DNA from: Sphingomonadales bacterium | Lineage (GTDB): Bacteria > Pseudomonadota > Alphaproteobacteria > Sphingomonadales > Sphingomonadaceae | Direction of reading: 5' to 3' | NCBI GenBank assembly: GCA_016720115.1 | Contig: JADJXT010000002.1 | Location: 186,001 to 250,000 of the forward strand | Length of the DNA stretch: 64,000 nt | In this document: positions 24,296 to 31,576 of the stretch, one piece after another | Numbering within the stretch: position 1 is the first letter of the stretch | Layout of the letters: each line of letters opens with the position of its first letter | The notes under the pieces: generated by a model | Seen by the model: the letters and a program-made list of their open reading frames with translations, nothing else | What the model was told of the DNA's origin: nothing | Database searches by the model: none | Made by a program: the position numbers and the translations under genes

Positions 24296-25218
24296 GTGAA
24301 AATCCCGGCTGGCGCGACAAGCTGTTCGGCGGCCTCAAGAAAACGTCGAACAAGCTCAGCGAGAACCTTACCGGCCTGATCACCAAAGGTAAGCTTGATG
24401 CCGAAATGCTCGACGAGATCGAGGAAGCGCTGATCGTCACCGATCTTGGTCCGGCAACGGCTGCGCAAATTCGCGACAAGCTTGCTGCCATGCGCTTCGA
24501 CAAGGGCATCGACATGGCCGACCTGCGCGAGGTGGTGGAGGAAGAGATTACCCAAATCCTCACTCCCGTCGCCAAGCCGCTGGAAATCGACGCTTTTCCA
24601 CGACCGCAAGTCATTCTCGTCATCGGCGTCAACGGATCGGGCAAGACCACCACGATTGCCAAATTGGCGCATAATTTCCTCGAACAGGATTATGGCGTGA
24701 TGCTCGCGGCGGGCGACACCTTCCGCGCAGCCGCCATCGGTCAGCTCAAGGTCTGGGCCGACCGGATAGGCGTTCCGATAGTCACCGGCCCCGAAGGCGG
24801 CGATGCCGCCGGTGTCGTGTTCGACGCTGTGAAAAAGGCGACCGCCGAAGGCATCGACGTGCTGATCGTCGATACAGCGGGCCGTTTGCAGAACAAGCGC
24901 GAACTGATGGACGAACTGGCCAAGATCCGCCGCGTATTGGGCCGCCTCAACCCGGCGGCGCCGCACGATGTGGTGCTCGTCCTCGACGCGACAACCGGCC
25001 AGAACGCCCTCAGCCAGATTGAAATCTTCAAGGAAGTTGCCGGGGTGACGGGCCTTGTGATGACCAAACTCGATGGCAGCGCGCGCGGCGGCGTATTGGT
25101 GGCCGCTGCCAAGCAGTTCGGCCTGCCGATCCATGCGATCGGCATCGGCGAAACAATCGACGACCTGCGCCCGTTCGACCCGCGCGATCTGGCGGTAGCG
25201 ATAGCAGGTTCTGCATGA
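24292..25218 (+). CDS. ftsY: Signal recognition particle receptor FtsY
   Basis: Membrane-associated GTPase that receives Ffh-ribosome complexes. 308 residues: a short N domain without the long acidic A domain of E. coli, then the G domain with GVNGSGKTTTIAKLA (G1), DTFRAAAIGQL, DTAGRLQNKRELMDEL (G3) and TKLDGSARGGVLV (G4). It overlaps mtaB and the next gene by 4 bases each. The lack of an A domain is usual in alphaproteobacteria. Ffh itself is encoded nearby on the other strand. Confidence 0.97.
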   Translation: MSENPGWRDKLFGGLKKTSNKLSENLTGLITKGKLDAEMLDEIEEALIVTDLGPATAAQIRDKLAAMRFDKGIDMADLREVVEEEITQILTPVAKPLEIDAFPRPQVILVIGVNGSGKTTTIAKLAHNFLEQDYGVMLAAGDTFRAAAIGQLKVWADRIGVPIVTGPEGGDAAGVVFDAVKKATAEGIDVLIVDTAGRLQNKRELMDELAKIRRVLGRLNPAAPHDVVLVLDATTGQNALSQIEIFKEVAGVTGLVMTKLDGSARGGVLVAAAKQFGLPIHAIGIGETIDDLRPFDPRDLAVAIAGSA

Positions 25219-25838
25219 CCGACGCGCAAACTGCCAAGCCAAAGCACGGCCTGCTCAACTTCCTGCTCGATTTCGGGCCATTGCTGCTGTTTTTCATCGC
25301 GTCCAAGCTGGGATCGTCTGACACCGATCCCAAACAGGGCGCTATTGTCGGCACCGGCACCTTCATGGTCGCCATCGTCATCGCCGTCATCGTGTCGAAA
25401 TGGAAGATCGGCAAAATCTCGCCGATGCTGAAACTGACTGCGGCATTGGGTGTGTTCTTCGGCGCGCTGACCCTCTGGTTCCACGACGAGCGTTTCATCC
25501 AGATCAAGCCGACGCTGATCTACGCCTTTTTCGGCCTGTTGCTGATCGGTGGATGGATGCGCGGGAAAGCCCTGCTTCGCTATGTGTTGGAGGCCGCCTA
25601 TGACGGCCTTGATGACAAAGGCTGGCTCAAACTGTCGCTCAACTGGGGCCTGTTTTTCGCGGCGCTGGCGCTGGCGAACGAGGCGATGCGGGCAATGCTG
25701 AGCTTTGACCTGTGGCTGACGCTCAAGGTCTGGGGCGTCACGATCGTGACTTTCCTTTTCGCGATGGCGAATATCCCGATGCTGTTGAAGCACGGGTTGA
25801 AACTCGGTGACGAACCGCCCGTCCCGCCGCAGGGATAA
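25215..25838 (+). CDS. yciB: Inner-membrane septation protein A (YciB/IspZ family)
   Basis: 207 residues, about five to six membrane helices. The conserved start KHGLLNFLLDFGPLLLFFIA, the K(W)KIGK stretch and GLFFAALALANE near the C-terminus match YciB. YciB links to envelope synthesis and septation in enterics; the detailed role is unclear. It is the last gene of the dapF-mtaB-ftsY-yciB run, overlapping ftsY by 4 bases. No terminator is evident; a short palindrome follows at 25877-25899. Confidence 0.92.
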   Translation: MTDAQTAKPKHGLLNFLLDFGPLLLFFIASKLGSSDTDPKQGAIVGTGTFMVAIVIAVIVSKWKIGKISPMLKLTAALGVFFGALTLWFHDERFIQIKPTLIYAFFGLLLIGGWMRGKALLRYVLEAAYDGLDDKGWLKLSLNWGLFFAALALANEAMRAMLSFDLWLTLKVWGVTIVTFLFAMANIPMLLKHGLKLGDEPPVPPQG

Positions 25839-25876
25839 TGCCAGCATAAGGCCATGGAACGACCTTTCGGTAACTG

Positions 25877-25899
25877 CATTCCCTGCGTTCGCGGGAATG
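25877..25899. repeat. Single-arm CATTCCC...GGGAATG palindrome
   Basis: Arms CATTCCC (25877-25883) and GGGAATG (25893-25899) around TGCGTTCGC. It looks like a compact copy of the GTCATTCCCGCGAAGGCGGG repeat family and occupies most of the short gap after yciB. Confidence 0.55.
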
Positions 25900-26001
25900 A
25901 CTACTTCTGCGCAGGTCGCTCCGGCTTTCCCCTTGTAACACCACACCTCCTTGGCTAGGCTTTCTGCCATTCGCGCTAACCAAGCCTAAAGGGGAAGAAA
26001 T

Positions 26002-26571
26002 ATGGCTAAGTTTTTCGGTAACTTGCACGCGGTGCTAGGCGTCGGCTTCGTGCTTGCGCTTGCTCTCATCTTTGCTGTGCCTTCAGGTTGGGATCTCGAA
26101 CAGCAAATGATCCGCTGGCTCCACACCTTTTTCGGCGTCCTTTGGATCGGACTCCTCTACTATTTCAATTTCGTCCAGATCCCGACCATGCCCAAAATCC
26201 CGGCTGAACTGAAACCCGGCGTTTCAAAGCATATCGCCCCCTCGGCGCTGTTCTTCTTCCGCTGGGGTGCAGCAATGACCGTGCTGTTTGGTTTGCTCAT
26301 CGCTTGGCGGGCAAATTATTTAATCGAAGCACTCACTTTGTCCGGTGAAGGAGCCAAACTTCTGATCGGCATCGGAATGTGGCTGGCGCTGATCATGGCA
26401 TTCAACGTCTGGTTCGTGATCTGGCCGGCGCAGCAAAAGGCGCTGGGATTGGTTGAGGCGGACGATGCCACCAAGGCGGCTGCGGCCCCGCGCGCGATGA
26501 TGTTCTCACGCCTCAACACGCTGCTGTCGATCCCGATGCTGTATTGCATGATCTCTGCCAATTTGGCCTGA
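26002..26571 (+). CDS. Membrane protein resembling the PuuD/urate-oxidase membrane domain
   Basis: 189 residues with four membrane helices (about 9-29, 40-58, 82-102 and 118-140, plus a possible fifth at the end). The WLHTFFGVLWIGLLYYFNFVQIP block and SALFFFRWGAAMT match the N-terminal membrane module of PuuD-type urate oxidases. It lacks the C-terminal cytochrome c domain of true PuuD, so urate oxidation should not be assumed; stand-alone versions are common in sphingomonads and uncharacterised. The histidines in HTFFGV and KHIAPS could bind haem. Its terminator follows at 26599. Confidence 0.75.
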   Translation: MAKFFGNLHAVLGVGFVLALALIFAVPSGWDLEQQMIRWLHTFFGVLWIGLLYYFNFVQIPTMPKIPAELKPGVSKHIAPSALFFFRWGAAMTVLFGLLIAWRANYLIEALTLSGEGAKLLIGIGMWLALIMAFNVWFVIWPAQQKALGLVEADDATKAAAAPRAMMFSRLNTLLSIPMLYCMISANLA

Positions 26572-26598
26572 TAGCGGCGTTCTTATAAATATTAGAAA

Positions 26599-26624
26599 GG
26601 GCGGCTTTCGGGCCGCCTTTTTTG
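26599..26624 (+). terminator. Rho-independent terminator
   Basis: GGCGGC (26601-26606) pairs with GCCGCC (26613-26618) around TTTCGG, then six T to 26624. It ends 14 bases before the nitroreductase start, whose GGAGAGG ribosome site begins right after the T run. Confidence 0.92.
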
Positions 26625-26638
26625 GAGAGGAACAGGCA

Positions 26639-27316
26639 ATGCAATTTGACGAAGTCATTCTCGGTCGCCGCAGCATCAGAGGCTATAAACCCGATCCGGT
26701 CCCGCGTGAGTTGATCGAGGAAATCCTTACGCTCGCCATGCGCGCGCCCTCATCAATGAACACGCAGCCGTGGAACTTTTATGTCATCACCGGCGAACCG
26801 CTCGACCGCATCCGCAGGGGCAATACCGAACGCACGCTGGCCGGTGTTCCGCAATCGCGCGAATTTCGCACCGGCCAGCCCTTTGAAGGCGTCCACCGCG
26901 AACGGCAGGTCGATGTTGCCAAGCAGTTGTTCGGCGCGATGGGTATCGAACGCGACAACAAGGAAAAGCGCCAGGATTGGGTTTTGCGCGGCTTTCGTCA
27001 GTTCGATGCGCCGGTGTGCGTGATCATCACCTATGACAAGATACTCGACGGCAGCGACGATACCCCGTTCGACTGCGGCGCCGTGGCGACCGCACTGGTC
27101 AACGCCGCCTGGTCGCGCGGACTGGGCACGGTGATCAACAGCCAGGGCATCATGCAATCCCCTGTCGTGCGCCAGCATGCCGGGATCGCCGACGACCAGA
27201 TCATCATGAAAAGCATCGCGCTGGGCTGGCCCGACATGGACTTTCCGTCAAATGCCGTAGTGCCGCCGCGCAAATCGGTTGCCGAGGCGGTAAATTTTGT
27301 GGGTTTTACGGATTAA
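26639..27316 (+). CDS. Nitroreductase family flavoprotein
   Basis: 225 residues. FMN-binding features are visible: RRSIRGYKPDPV at the N-terminus, APSSMNTQPWNFYVITG (about 36-52), and the C-terminal GWPDMDFPSNA with basic PPRKSV. These fit NADPH-dependent reductases of nitro, quinone or enoate substrates. The physiological substrate is unknown. An optimal GGAGAGG lies 8 bases before the ATG. Confidence 0.92.
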   Translation: MQFDEVILGRRSIRGYKPDPVPRELIEEILTLAMRAPSSMNTQPWNFYVITGEPLDRIRRGNTERTLAGVPQSREFRTGQPFEGVHRERQVDVAKQLFGAMGIERDNKEKRQDWVLRGFRQFDAPVCVIITYDKILDGSDDTPFDCGAVATALVNAAWSRGLGTVINSQGIMQSPVVRQHAGIADDQIIMKSIALGWPDMDFPSNAVVPPRKSVAEAVNFVGFTD

Positions 27317-27486
27317 CCACCAGTCAAATCGAAAATGCAGCCAGGGCCGCTTGCCTTGCCGTCATCTTGTTGCTTTGTTCAACCATCGCATTGCAGCGCC
27401 TATTGGTCGCAGGATTGATCGCAAATCGCCCCAAGGCTTCCTATATCATGTGCATTGCTGCCCATGTGGCCAGAAAAGGATATCCG

Positions 27487-28095
27487 ATGTTTACCCTCCC
27501 CCAACTTCCTTATGCCAAATCTGCCTTCGGCGACCTGATCTCATCCGAAACATTCGATTACCATCACGGCAAGCATCACAAGGCCTATGTCGACAAGGCG
27601 AACAAGCTGGTCGAGGATGATTCAAGTCTGGCCGGAAAATCGCTGGTCGAGTTGATCGGGAGCGCCAAGGGCGGGCTGTTCAACCAGGTCGGGCAAATCT
27701 GGAACCACAGTTTCTATTGGCAGTGCCTGAGCCCCGAAGCAAAAGCCCCCAGCGATAAACTTGCCAGCATGATTGCCGAACAGTTCGGTTCGCATGCAGA
27801 GCTGCTCGCCAAGCTGAAGGAAGAGGCGACGGGCCATTTCGGCAGCGGCTGGACCGCGCTGCTACTCGATGGCGACAAGCTTAAAATCAAAAGCTATCAC
27901 GATGCCGATTGCCCGGTGAAGCATGGCGATGTGCCGCTGCTGATCCTCGATGTCTGGGAGCATGCTTATTATATCGATTATCGCAACGATCGCGCCGGGC
28001 ACATCGGGGCGATTTTGGAGAAGGCCATCGATTGGGATTTTGTCGCCCTCAACCTTGATGGCAAGGGCGCGCAGCGGGCTGACCAAAAAGGGTAA
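27487..28095 (+). CDS. sodB: Superoxide dismutase, Fe type
   Basis: Cytosolic enzyme that converts superoxide to oxygen and hydrogen peroxide. 202 residues from ATG 27487, with AAAAGGA six bases upstream; the open frame upstream is discarded. Metal ligands are His26 (DYHHGKHH), His74 (WNHSFYW), Asp155 and His159 (DVWEHAYY). A glutamine four residues before His74 (Gln70) occupies the outer-sphere place typical of the Fe enzyme, so I favour Fe over Mn, though cambialistic use is possible. No signal peptide. It converges with pspF across a repeat-filled gap. Confidence 0.95.
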   Translation: MFTLPQLPYAKSAFGDLISSETFDYHHGKHHKAYVDKANKLVEDDSSLAGKSLVELIGSAKGGLFNQVGQIWNHSFYWQCLSPEAKAPSDKLASMIAEQFGSHAELLAKLKEEATGHFGSGWTALLLDGDKLKIKSYHDADCPVKHGDVPLLILDVWEHAYYIDYRNDRAGHIGAILEKAIDWDFVALNLDGKGAQRADQKG

Positions 28096-28177
28096 TTGCG
28101 CCAGGTTTGCATGGCGGTTGCTAAAGGCCAATCGGCGCTGACCCGCACCTGCAGATTTTGATAATTTTACATGGAAT

Positions 28178-28284
28178 CGTCATTCCCGCGAAGGCGGGGA
28201 GTCGAAGACGTCCTTGGACAATCCATCACCTGCCGAAGAAATTTCAGCCGCCGGTGATGGATACCCGCCTTCGCGGGGGGTGAC
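28178..28284. repeat. Composite palindromic repeat element between sodB and pspF
   Basis: Outer arms GTCATTCCCGCGAAGGCGGG (28179-28198) and CCCGCCTTCGCGGGGGGTGAC (28264-28284) face each other, and inside them a second perfect pair ATCCATCACC (28221-28230) / GGTGATGGAT (28253-28262) is nested. The whole could fold into a long cruciform or act as a terminator for both convergent genes. Similar arms recur at 60530-60614 and in short form at 16487 and 25877, so this is a dispersed family. The rest of the 28096-28354 gap holds no gene. Confidence 0.75.
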
Positions 28285-28354
28285 AAAGCAGATGTTCAAC
28301 TTAAAGTCGTCATGCTGAATGCTGCACCGGAACAAGTGCACCGAACGCGACCTG

Positions 28355-29425
28355 TCACCCCAGCAAATCATGCTTCTTCAGGCTGTGTCGTAGCTGGTCA
28401 TAACTCAAATTCAGCGCTTTTGCTGTCTGCCGCTGGTTGTAGCGATGTTGCGCAAGCGCTTGTTCGAGCAAGGCTTTTTCAAAGGCTTCGGTGGTTGCCT
28501 TGAAATCGCCCACCTTGATCGCGGCTTCGTTGATCGCAGAGAAATCGGTCGAGTGGCGCGCCCCGTTGTCGCTGGCATTGCCATTGGCGGGCACGTCTCC
28601 GCCCCCGCTTTCCGTTTCGCGGGCGGCAGAAGAAGGCATTGCGATCGGTGTCCACGGGCTTTCAAATGGATCGAACTGCACATAGTCAACCGGTTGCGCC
28701 GGATCGTTCCAGCGATACACCGCACGTTCAACGACATTGCGCAACTCGCGGACATTGCCGGGCCAGCTGTAATTTTCCATCGCGCGCCGGGCAACAGGGC
28801 CGAAACTGGGCCAGCCTTCCCAGCCCAACTCGGTCGCCATGCGGCGGCCAAAATAGTCGGAAAGCACCCCGATATCGCCTTCGCGCACGCGCAGCGGCGG
28901 CAGCGTCACGACTTCGAAACTCAGCCGGTCGAGCAGGTCGGCACGAAATCTGCCGCGCTCAACCATGTCCGGCAGGCTTTCATTGGTCGCACCGACAATG
29001 CGGACGTCGACGCGGACGGGTTTGGACGAACCGATCCGGGTAACCTCGCCATATTCGACCGCGCGCAAGAGGCGTTCCTGCGCACCCATGGAGAGCGTGC
29101 CTAGCTCGTCTAGAAACAGCGTGCCGCCATGCGCCTCTTCAAACCGGCCTTCGCGGGCACGGGTGGCACCGGTGAAGGCGCCGGCTTCATGCCCGAACAG
29201 TTCGGCCTCGATCAGCGTTTCGGGAAGGGCGGCGCAGTTCATGGTGACCAGTGGGCCGTCCCAGCGCGTGCTCAGGCGATGGAGGCGCTCGGCAATCAGT
29301 TCCTTGCCCGTCCCGCGCTCGCCGATGACAAGCACCGGACGGTTAAGCTGCGCGGCGCGGCTGGCGCGCTCGACCGCATCGAGAAAGGCCGAGGATTGGC
29401 CGATAAACTGGATGCCACGCTCCAT
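28355..29425 (-). CDS. pspF: PspF-type sigma-54 activator
   Basis: Enhancer-binding AAA+ protein that activates the phage-shock operon with sigma-54 RNA polymerase. 356 residues. There is no N-terminal sensory domain; the AAA+ domain starts at once, with Walker A GERGTGKE (35-42), the sigma-54-contacting GAFTGA (82-87) and Walker B TLFLDE (102-107), then SWPGNVRELRNVVERAVYR and a C-terminal Fis-type helix-turn-helix (NQRQTAKALNLSYDQLRHSL). Lack of a regulatory domain is the PspF hallmark, since PspA inhibits it directly. It is divergent from the psp genes and shares their regulatory region, as in enterobacteria. A variable Ser/Gly/Asn-rich linker (about 258-300) is longer than in E. coli. Confidence 0.95.
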   Translation of the reverse strand: MERGIQFIGQSSAFLDAVERASRAAQLNRPVLVIGERGTGKELIAERLHRLSTRWDGPLVTMNCAALPETLIEAELFGHEAGAFTGATRAREGRFEEAHGGTLFLDELGTLSMGAQERLLRAVEYGEVTRIGSSKPVRVDVRIVGATNESLPDMVERGRFRADLLDRLSFEVVTLPPLRVREGDIGVLSDYFGRRMATELGWEGWPSFGPVARRAMENYSWPGNVRELRNVVERAVYRWNDPAQPVDYVQFDPFESPWTPIAMPSSAARETESGGGDVPANGNASDNGARHSTDFSAINEAAIKVGDFKATTEAFEKALLEQALAQHRYNQRQTAKALNLSYDQLRHSLKKHDLLG

Positions 29426-29456
29426 TCCCCATTATTGGCACATTTCACTATCATTT

Positions 29457-29492
29457 GGCAAGTTTTACCCATCCAAAATCGCAAATTTTGCC
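29457..29492. promoter_or_regulatory. Candidate PspF enhancer sites
   Basis: Two related imperfect palindromes lie between pspF and the sigma-54 promoter: TTTGGCAAGTTTT (around 29454-29466) and GCAAA-T-TTTGC (29481-29491), with GGCAA (29457-29461) and TTGCC (29488-29492) facing each other. They sit 45-100 bases upstream of the -24 element, the usual distance for an activator site. Assignment to PspF is inference. Confidence 0.4.
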
Positions 29493-29536
29493 GCACATAG
29501 CTCCAATTCCTCCGGATAACCGCCATTCCCATCAAA

Positions 29537-29554
29537 TTGGCACGCCTCCTGCTT
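29537..29554 (+). promoter_or_regulatory. Sigma-54 promoter of the psp operon
   Basis: TTGGCACGCCTCCTGCTT fits the sigma-54 consensus TGGCACG-N4-TTGC: the invariant GG (29539-29540) and GC (29551-29552) are separated by exactly 10 bases. Transcription should begin about 12 bases downstream, near 29564, leaving a short leader before the small gene at 29600. Together with pspF this shows sigma-54 control of all downstream psp genes. Confidence 0.85.
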
Positions 29555-29599
29555 ATTGTCTGGCAAGCCACGCAAAGGCCGAAACCAAGAGGGAAGAAA

Positions 29600-29779
29600 A
29601 TGCAAAAGCTACACCAGACCGAAACCCAGCCGACCGGAACGATTGTCGGCGCGTCGATCTCGATGCTGCTGCTTATCGCATTCGGGCTTTCGTCCTTTGT
29701 CATTCAGCAGAAAGATGCCAGCCACCATGCAGCAGAACAGTCCTACCGGCCTGTCGGCGTTAGTGCCTATCTTGCCTGA
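29600..29779 (+). CDS. 59-residue single-helix membrane protein, first gene of the psp operon
   Basis: A short frame not reported as its own gene by a simple length cut-off. GAGGGAAG lies a few bases before the ATG at 29600. The product has a polar N-terminus (MQKLHQTETQPTG), one hydrophobic helix (about residues 15-34, IVGASISMLLLIAFGLSSFV) and a short polar tail with HHAAEQS. It is the first frame after the sigma-54 promoter and should be induced with pspA. I know no named family; by position and topology it may be a small phage-shock membrane component like PspD or PspG in role, but that is inference. Confidence 0.7.
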   Translation: MQKLHQTETQPTGTIVGASISMLLLIAFGLSSFVIQQKDASHHAAEQSYRPVGVSAYLA

Positions 29780-29792
29780 CGCCGCAAGCCGC

Positions 29793-29847
29793 CGACCGGG
29801 GCGCGAAAGCTCACCCCCAGCTCCCCTAAACGAGCTTGCCCCGGTCG
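29793..29847 (+). other. Long intercistronic hairpin before pspA
   Basis: CGACCGGGGC (29793-29802) pairs perfectly with GCCCCGGTCG (29838-29847), and AAGCTC (29807-29812) with GAGCTT (29832-29837), giving a 16-bp stem with one 4-base bulge and a C-rich loop. No T run follows (CCCCTTTC), so a canonical terminator is unlikely. It separates the small first gene from pspA and could set their relative expression through RNA processing or partial attenuation. Confidence 0.6.
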
Positions 29848-29903
29848 CCCCTTTCAGAGCAGAGTATAAACCGATCGATCGTTTCAATTTCCGGAGTTAC
29901 CCA

Positions 29904-30572
29904 ATGGGCATATTTTCCAGAACACGCGATATCATCGCCGCCAACGTCACCGACCTGCTCGACAGGTCGGAAGACCCGGCGAAGCTGATCCGCATGATCA
30001 TCATGGAGATGGAGGAAACGCTTGTCGAAGTGCGCGCCTCCGCCGCGCGGACCATTGCCGACAAGAAAGAGCTGCAGCGCCATATCGCCAAGCTCGACCA
30101 CCTCCAGAGCGACTGGACCGAAAAAGCCCAGCTGGCGCTGTCGAAGGATCGCGAAGACCTTGCCAAAGCCGCTTTGGTCGAACGCAAGAAGGCGGTCGAC
30201 ATGGCCGAACAGCTCCGCTCCGAGGTAGCTGTACTCGACGATGCGCTGAAGGCGTCGGAAGCGGACATCCACAAGCTGCAGAAGAAGCTGATCGACGCCC
30301 GCGCCCGCCAGAATGCGTTGATGACGCGCCTAGAAAGCGCCGAAAACCAGGTCAAGCTGCGCACCATGTACAATGGCGACAAGGTTCGCGATGCCTTCAG
30401 CCGCTTCGATGACCTCGAACGCCGCGTAGACGAAGCTCAGGGCTATGCCGACGCTCTGGCGATTGGTGCAGATGGACCGAAGACCCTTGGCGAAGAGATC
30501 GACGCATTGAGCGCCATCGATGAAGTCGATGCCGAACTCGAAGCCATGAAAAAAGCGATGAAGAAAGGCTGA
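29904..30572 (+). CDS. pspA: Phage shock protein A
   Basis: Peripheral inner-membrane ESCRT-III-like protein that binds damaged membrane and, when idle, inhibits PspF. 222 residues. The N-terminal amphipathic helix GIFSRTRDIIAANVTDLLDRS, the PAKLIRMIIMEMEETLVEVR block and long heptad helices (about 60-180) match PspA/IM30. It ends in ELEAMKKAMKKG, without the extra C-terminal helix of Vipp1. The start at 29904 has CCGGAG seven bases upstream; the frame open from 29556 overlaps the previous gene and hairpin and is not used. pspB follows after 4 bases. Confidence 0.95.
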   Translation: MGIFSRTRDIIAANVTDLLDRSEDPAKLIRMIIMEMEETLVEVRASAARTIADKKELQRHIAKLDHLQSDWTEKAQLALSKDREDLAKAALVERKKAVDMAEQLRSEVAVLDDALKASEADIHKLQKKLIDARARQNALMTRLESAENQVKLRTMYNGDKVRDAFSRFDDLERRVDEAQGYADALAIGADGPKTLGEEIDALSAIDEVDAELEAMKKAMKKG

Positions 30573-30576
30573 TCCG

Positions 30577-30867
30577 ATGGAAGATATCCTCGTACCCATA
30601 TTCGTCGTTGGCATGCTGTTTATCGGGCTGCCGTGGCTGGTCATGCATTATGTCACCAGGTGGAAAACCGCTGCGACGCTGACCAACGATGATGAGCGCA
30701 TGCTGGGTGACATGCACGAACTGGCGCGCCGCCTCGAAGATCGCCTCGACACAGTCGAACGCCTTGTCGCCGCCGACAATCCCGATTGGCACCCACGCCG
30801 CCTCGATCATGAGAGCGAGGACTATGCCCAATTAGACAATATCCGCCGACTGGAGAGGAAGAACTGA
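30577..30867 (+). CDS. pspB: Phage shock protein B
   Basis: 96 residues: one N-terminal membrane helix (about 4-26), then a soluble coiled coil (ERMLGDMHELARRLEDRLDTVERLVAADNPDWHPRR). The ending NPDW followed by an Arg-rich stretch is the PspB signature. PspB and PspC relieve PspA inhibition of PspF on envelope stress. It carries a C-terminal extension of about 20 residues beyond the E. coli form. It lies 4 bases after pspA and 1 base before pspC. Confidence 0.9.
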   Translation: MEDILVPIFVVGMLFIGLPWLVMHYVTRWKTAATLTNDDERMLGDMHELARRLEDRLDTVERLVAADNPDWHPRRLDHESEDYAQLDNIRRLERKN

Positions 30868-30868
30868 G

Positions 30869-31252
30869 ATGTCTGGCATGCACACCAAATTCTATCTCGA
30901 TAAGCAGAATGGCAAATGGAAGGGCGTTTGCGCCGGCATTGCGGACTATACAGGGGTCAATGTCCTCTGGGTTCGATTGGGCGCGGTGATGCTCACCCTG
31001 ATGGGTGGCTTTCCCTGGACGCTGATAGCCTATTGGATCACCGCCTGGATGGCCGACAGAAAGCCGATCCATCTCTATGCCGAGGACAAGGCCGAACAGA
31101 AATTCTGGCAGGGTGTCCGCCAGTCCCCTGCCCGCACCACCCGCGACATTCGTTCTCGCTTCCGCGAAATCGACCGTCGCCTTGCCGACATGGAAACCTT
31201 CTACGTCAGCAACAACAAACAACTCGCCGACGAGATTGAAAGCCTGCGCTGA
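30869..31252 (+). CDS. pspC: Phage shock protein C (PspC domain)
   Basis: 127 residues. The PspC domain (about 5-65) begins with KFYLDKQNGKWKGVCAGIADYTGVNVLWVRL, followed by a membrane helix (LGAVMLTLMGGFPWTLIAYWITAWMA). The C-terminal part is a cytoplasmic helix ending LADEIESLR. This last segment recurs, also at DNA level, in the genes that follow. PspC is a membrane stress sensor/effector that works with PspB. The GAGG before its ATG lies inside the end of pspB. Confidence 0.93.
   Translation: MSGMHTKFYLDKQNGKWKGVCAGIADYTGVNVLWVRLGAVMLTLMGGFPWTLIAYWITAWMADRKPIHLYAEDKAEQKFWQGVRQSPARTTRDIRSRFREIDRRLADMETFYVSNNKQLADEIESLR
31226..31252 (+). repeat. 27-base exact repeat, copy 1 (3' end of pspC)
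   Basis: The last 27 bases of pspC (coding ADEIESLR and the stop) are identical to bases 31841-31867 at the end of the second array gene. The first array gene ends with a near copy (31531-31551, one mismatch in 21). Identity that includes the codon choice suggests recent local duplication or gene conversion rather than only protein-level constraint. Confidence 0.85.
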
Positions 31253-31278
31253 ACGCCGGGCCTTTTGGGAGGATTTTA

Positions 31279-31551
31279 ATGCACGAAGGCGAAGTCATAT
31301 TCATTCTGTTTCTGGGATCGCTGCTCGGCGTGACCGCCACTCTGGTCATTCAATGGTACGGACGCCGCAAGGTCAGGGCAGCGCTCCAGCAGGACGGACT
31401 TACACCCTCGCGCCAGACCGAATTGCTGGCGAACGAAAATGAAGCAATGCGCGGACAGATGCTGCGCCTGGAAGACCGTTTGTCGGTGATGGAGCGCATA
31501 GCGACCGACGCCAGCCTGAATCTAGGCCGCGAGATTGAAAGGCTGCGCTGA
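31279..31551 (+). CDS. Psp-array protein 1: membrane helix plus coiled coil
   Basis: 90 residues. Membrane helix at about 6-26, a basic flank (YGRRKVRAAL), then a coiled coil with the shared motif LEDRLSVMERIATDASLNLGREIERLR at the end. The motif resembles the C-terminal helices of PspB (LEDRLDTVERLV) and PspC (LADEIESLR). GGGAGG precedes the start. It is 26 bases downstream of pspC in the same direction. Function unknown; I infer a PspB-like membrane-anchored oligomerisation partner. Confidence 0.85.
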   Translation: MHEGEVIFILFLGSLLGVTATLVIQWYGRRKVRAALQQDGLTPSRQTELLANENEAMRGQMLRLEDRLSVMERIATDASLNLGREIERLR

Positions 31552-31576
31552 AAGGCGCGCCAGAGGGAGGAATAGG

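Noticed and set aside
28300..28354. CGTCATGCTGAA fragment near pspF
   Set aside because: Resembles one end of the 58845-58935 repeat, but only about 12 bases match, too little to call a copy.
29556..29903. N-terminal extension of pspA upstream of 29904
   Set aside because: It would run in another frame through the small membrane gene and the intercistronic hairpin; PspA homologues start with MGIFSR at 29904.
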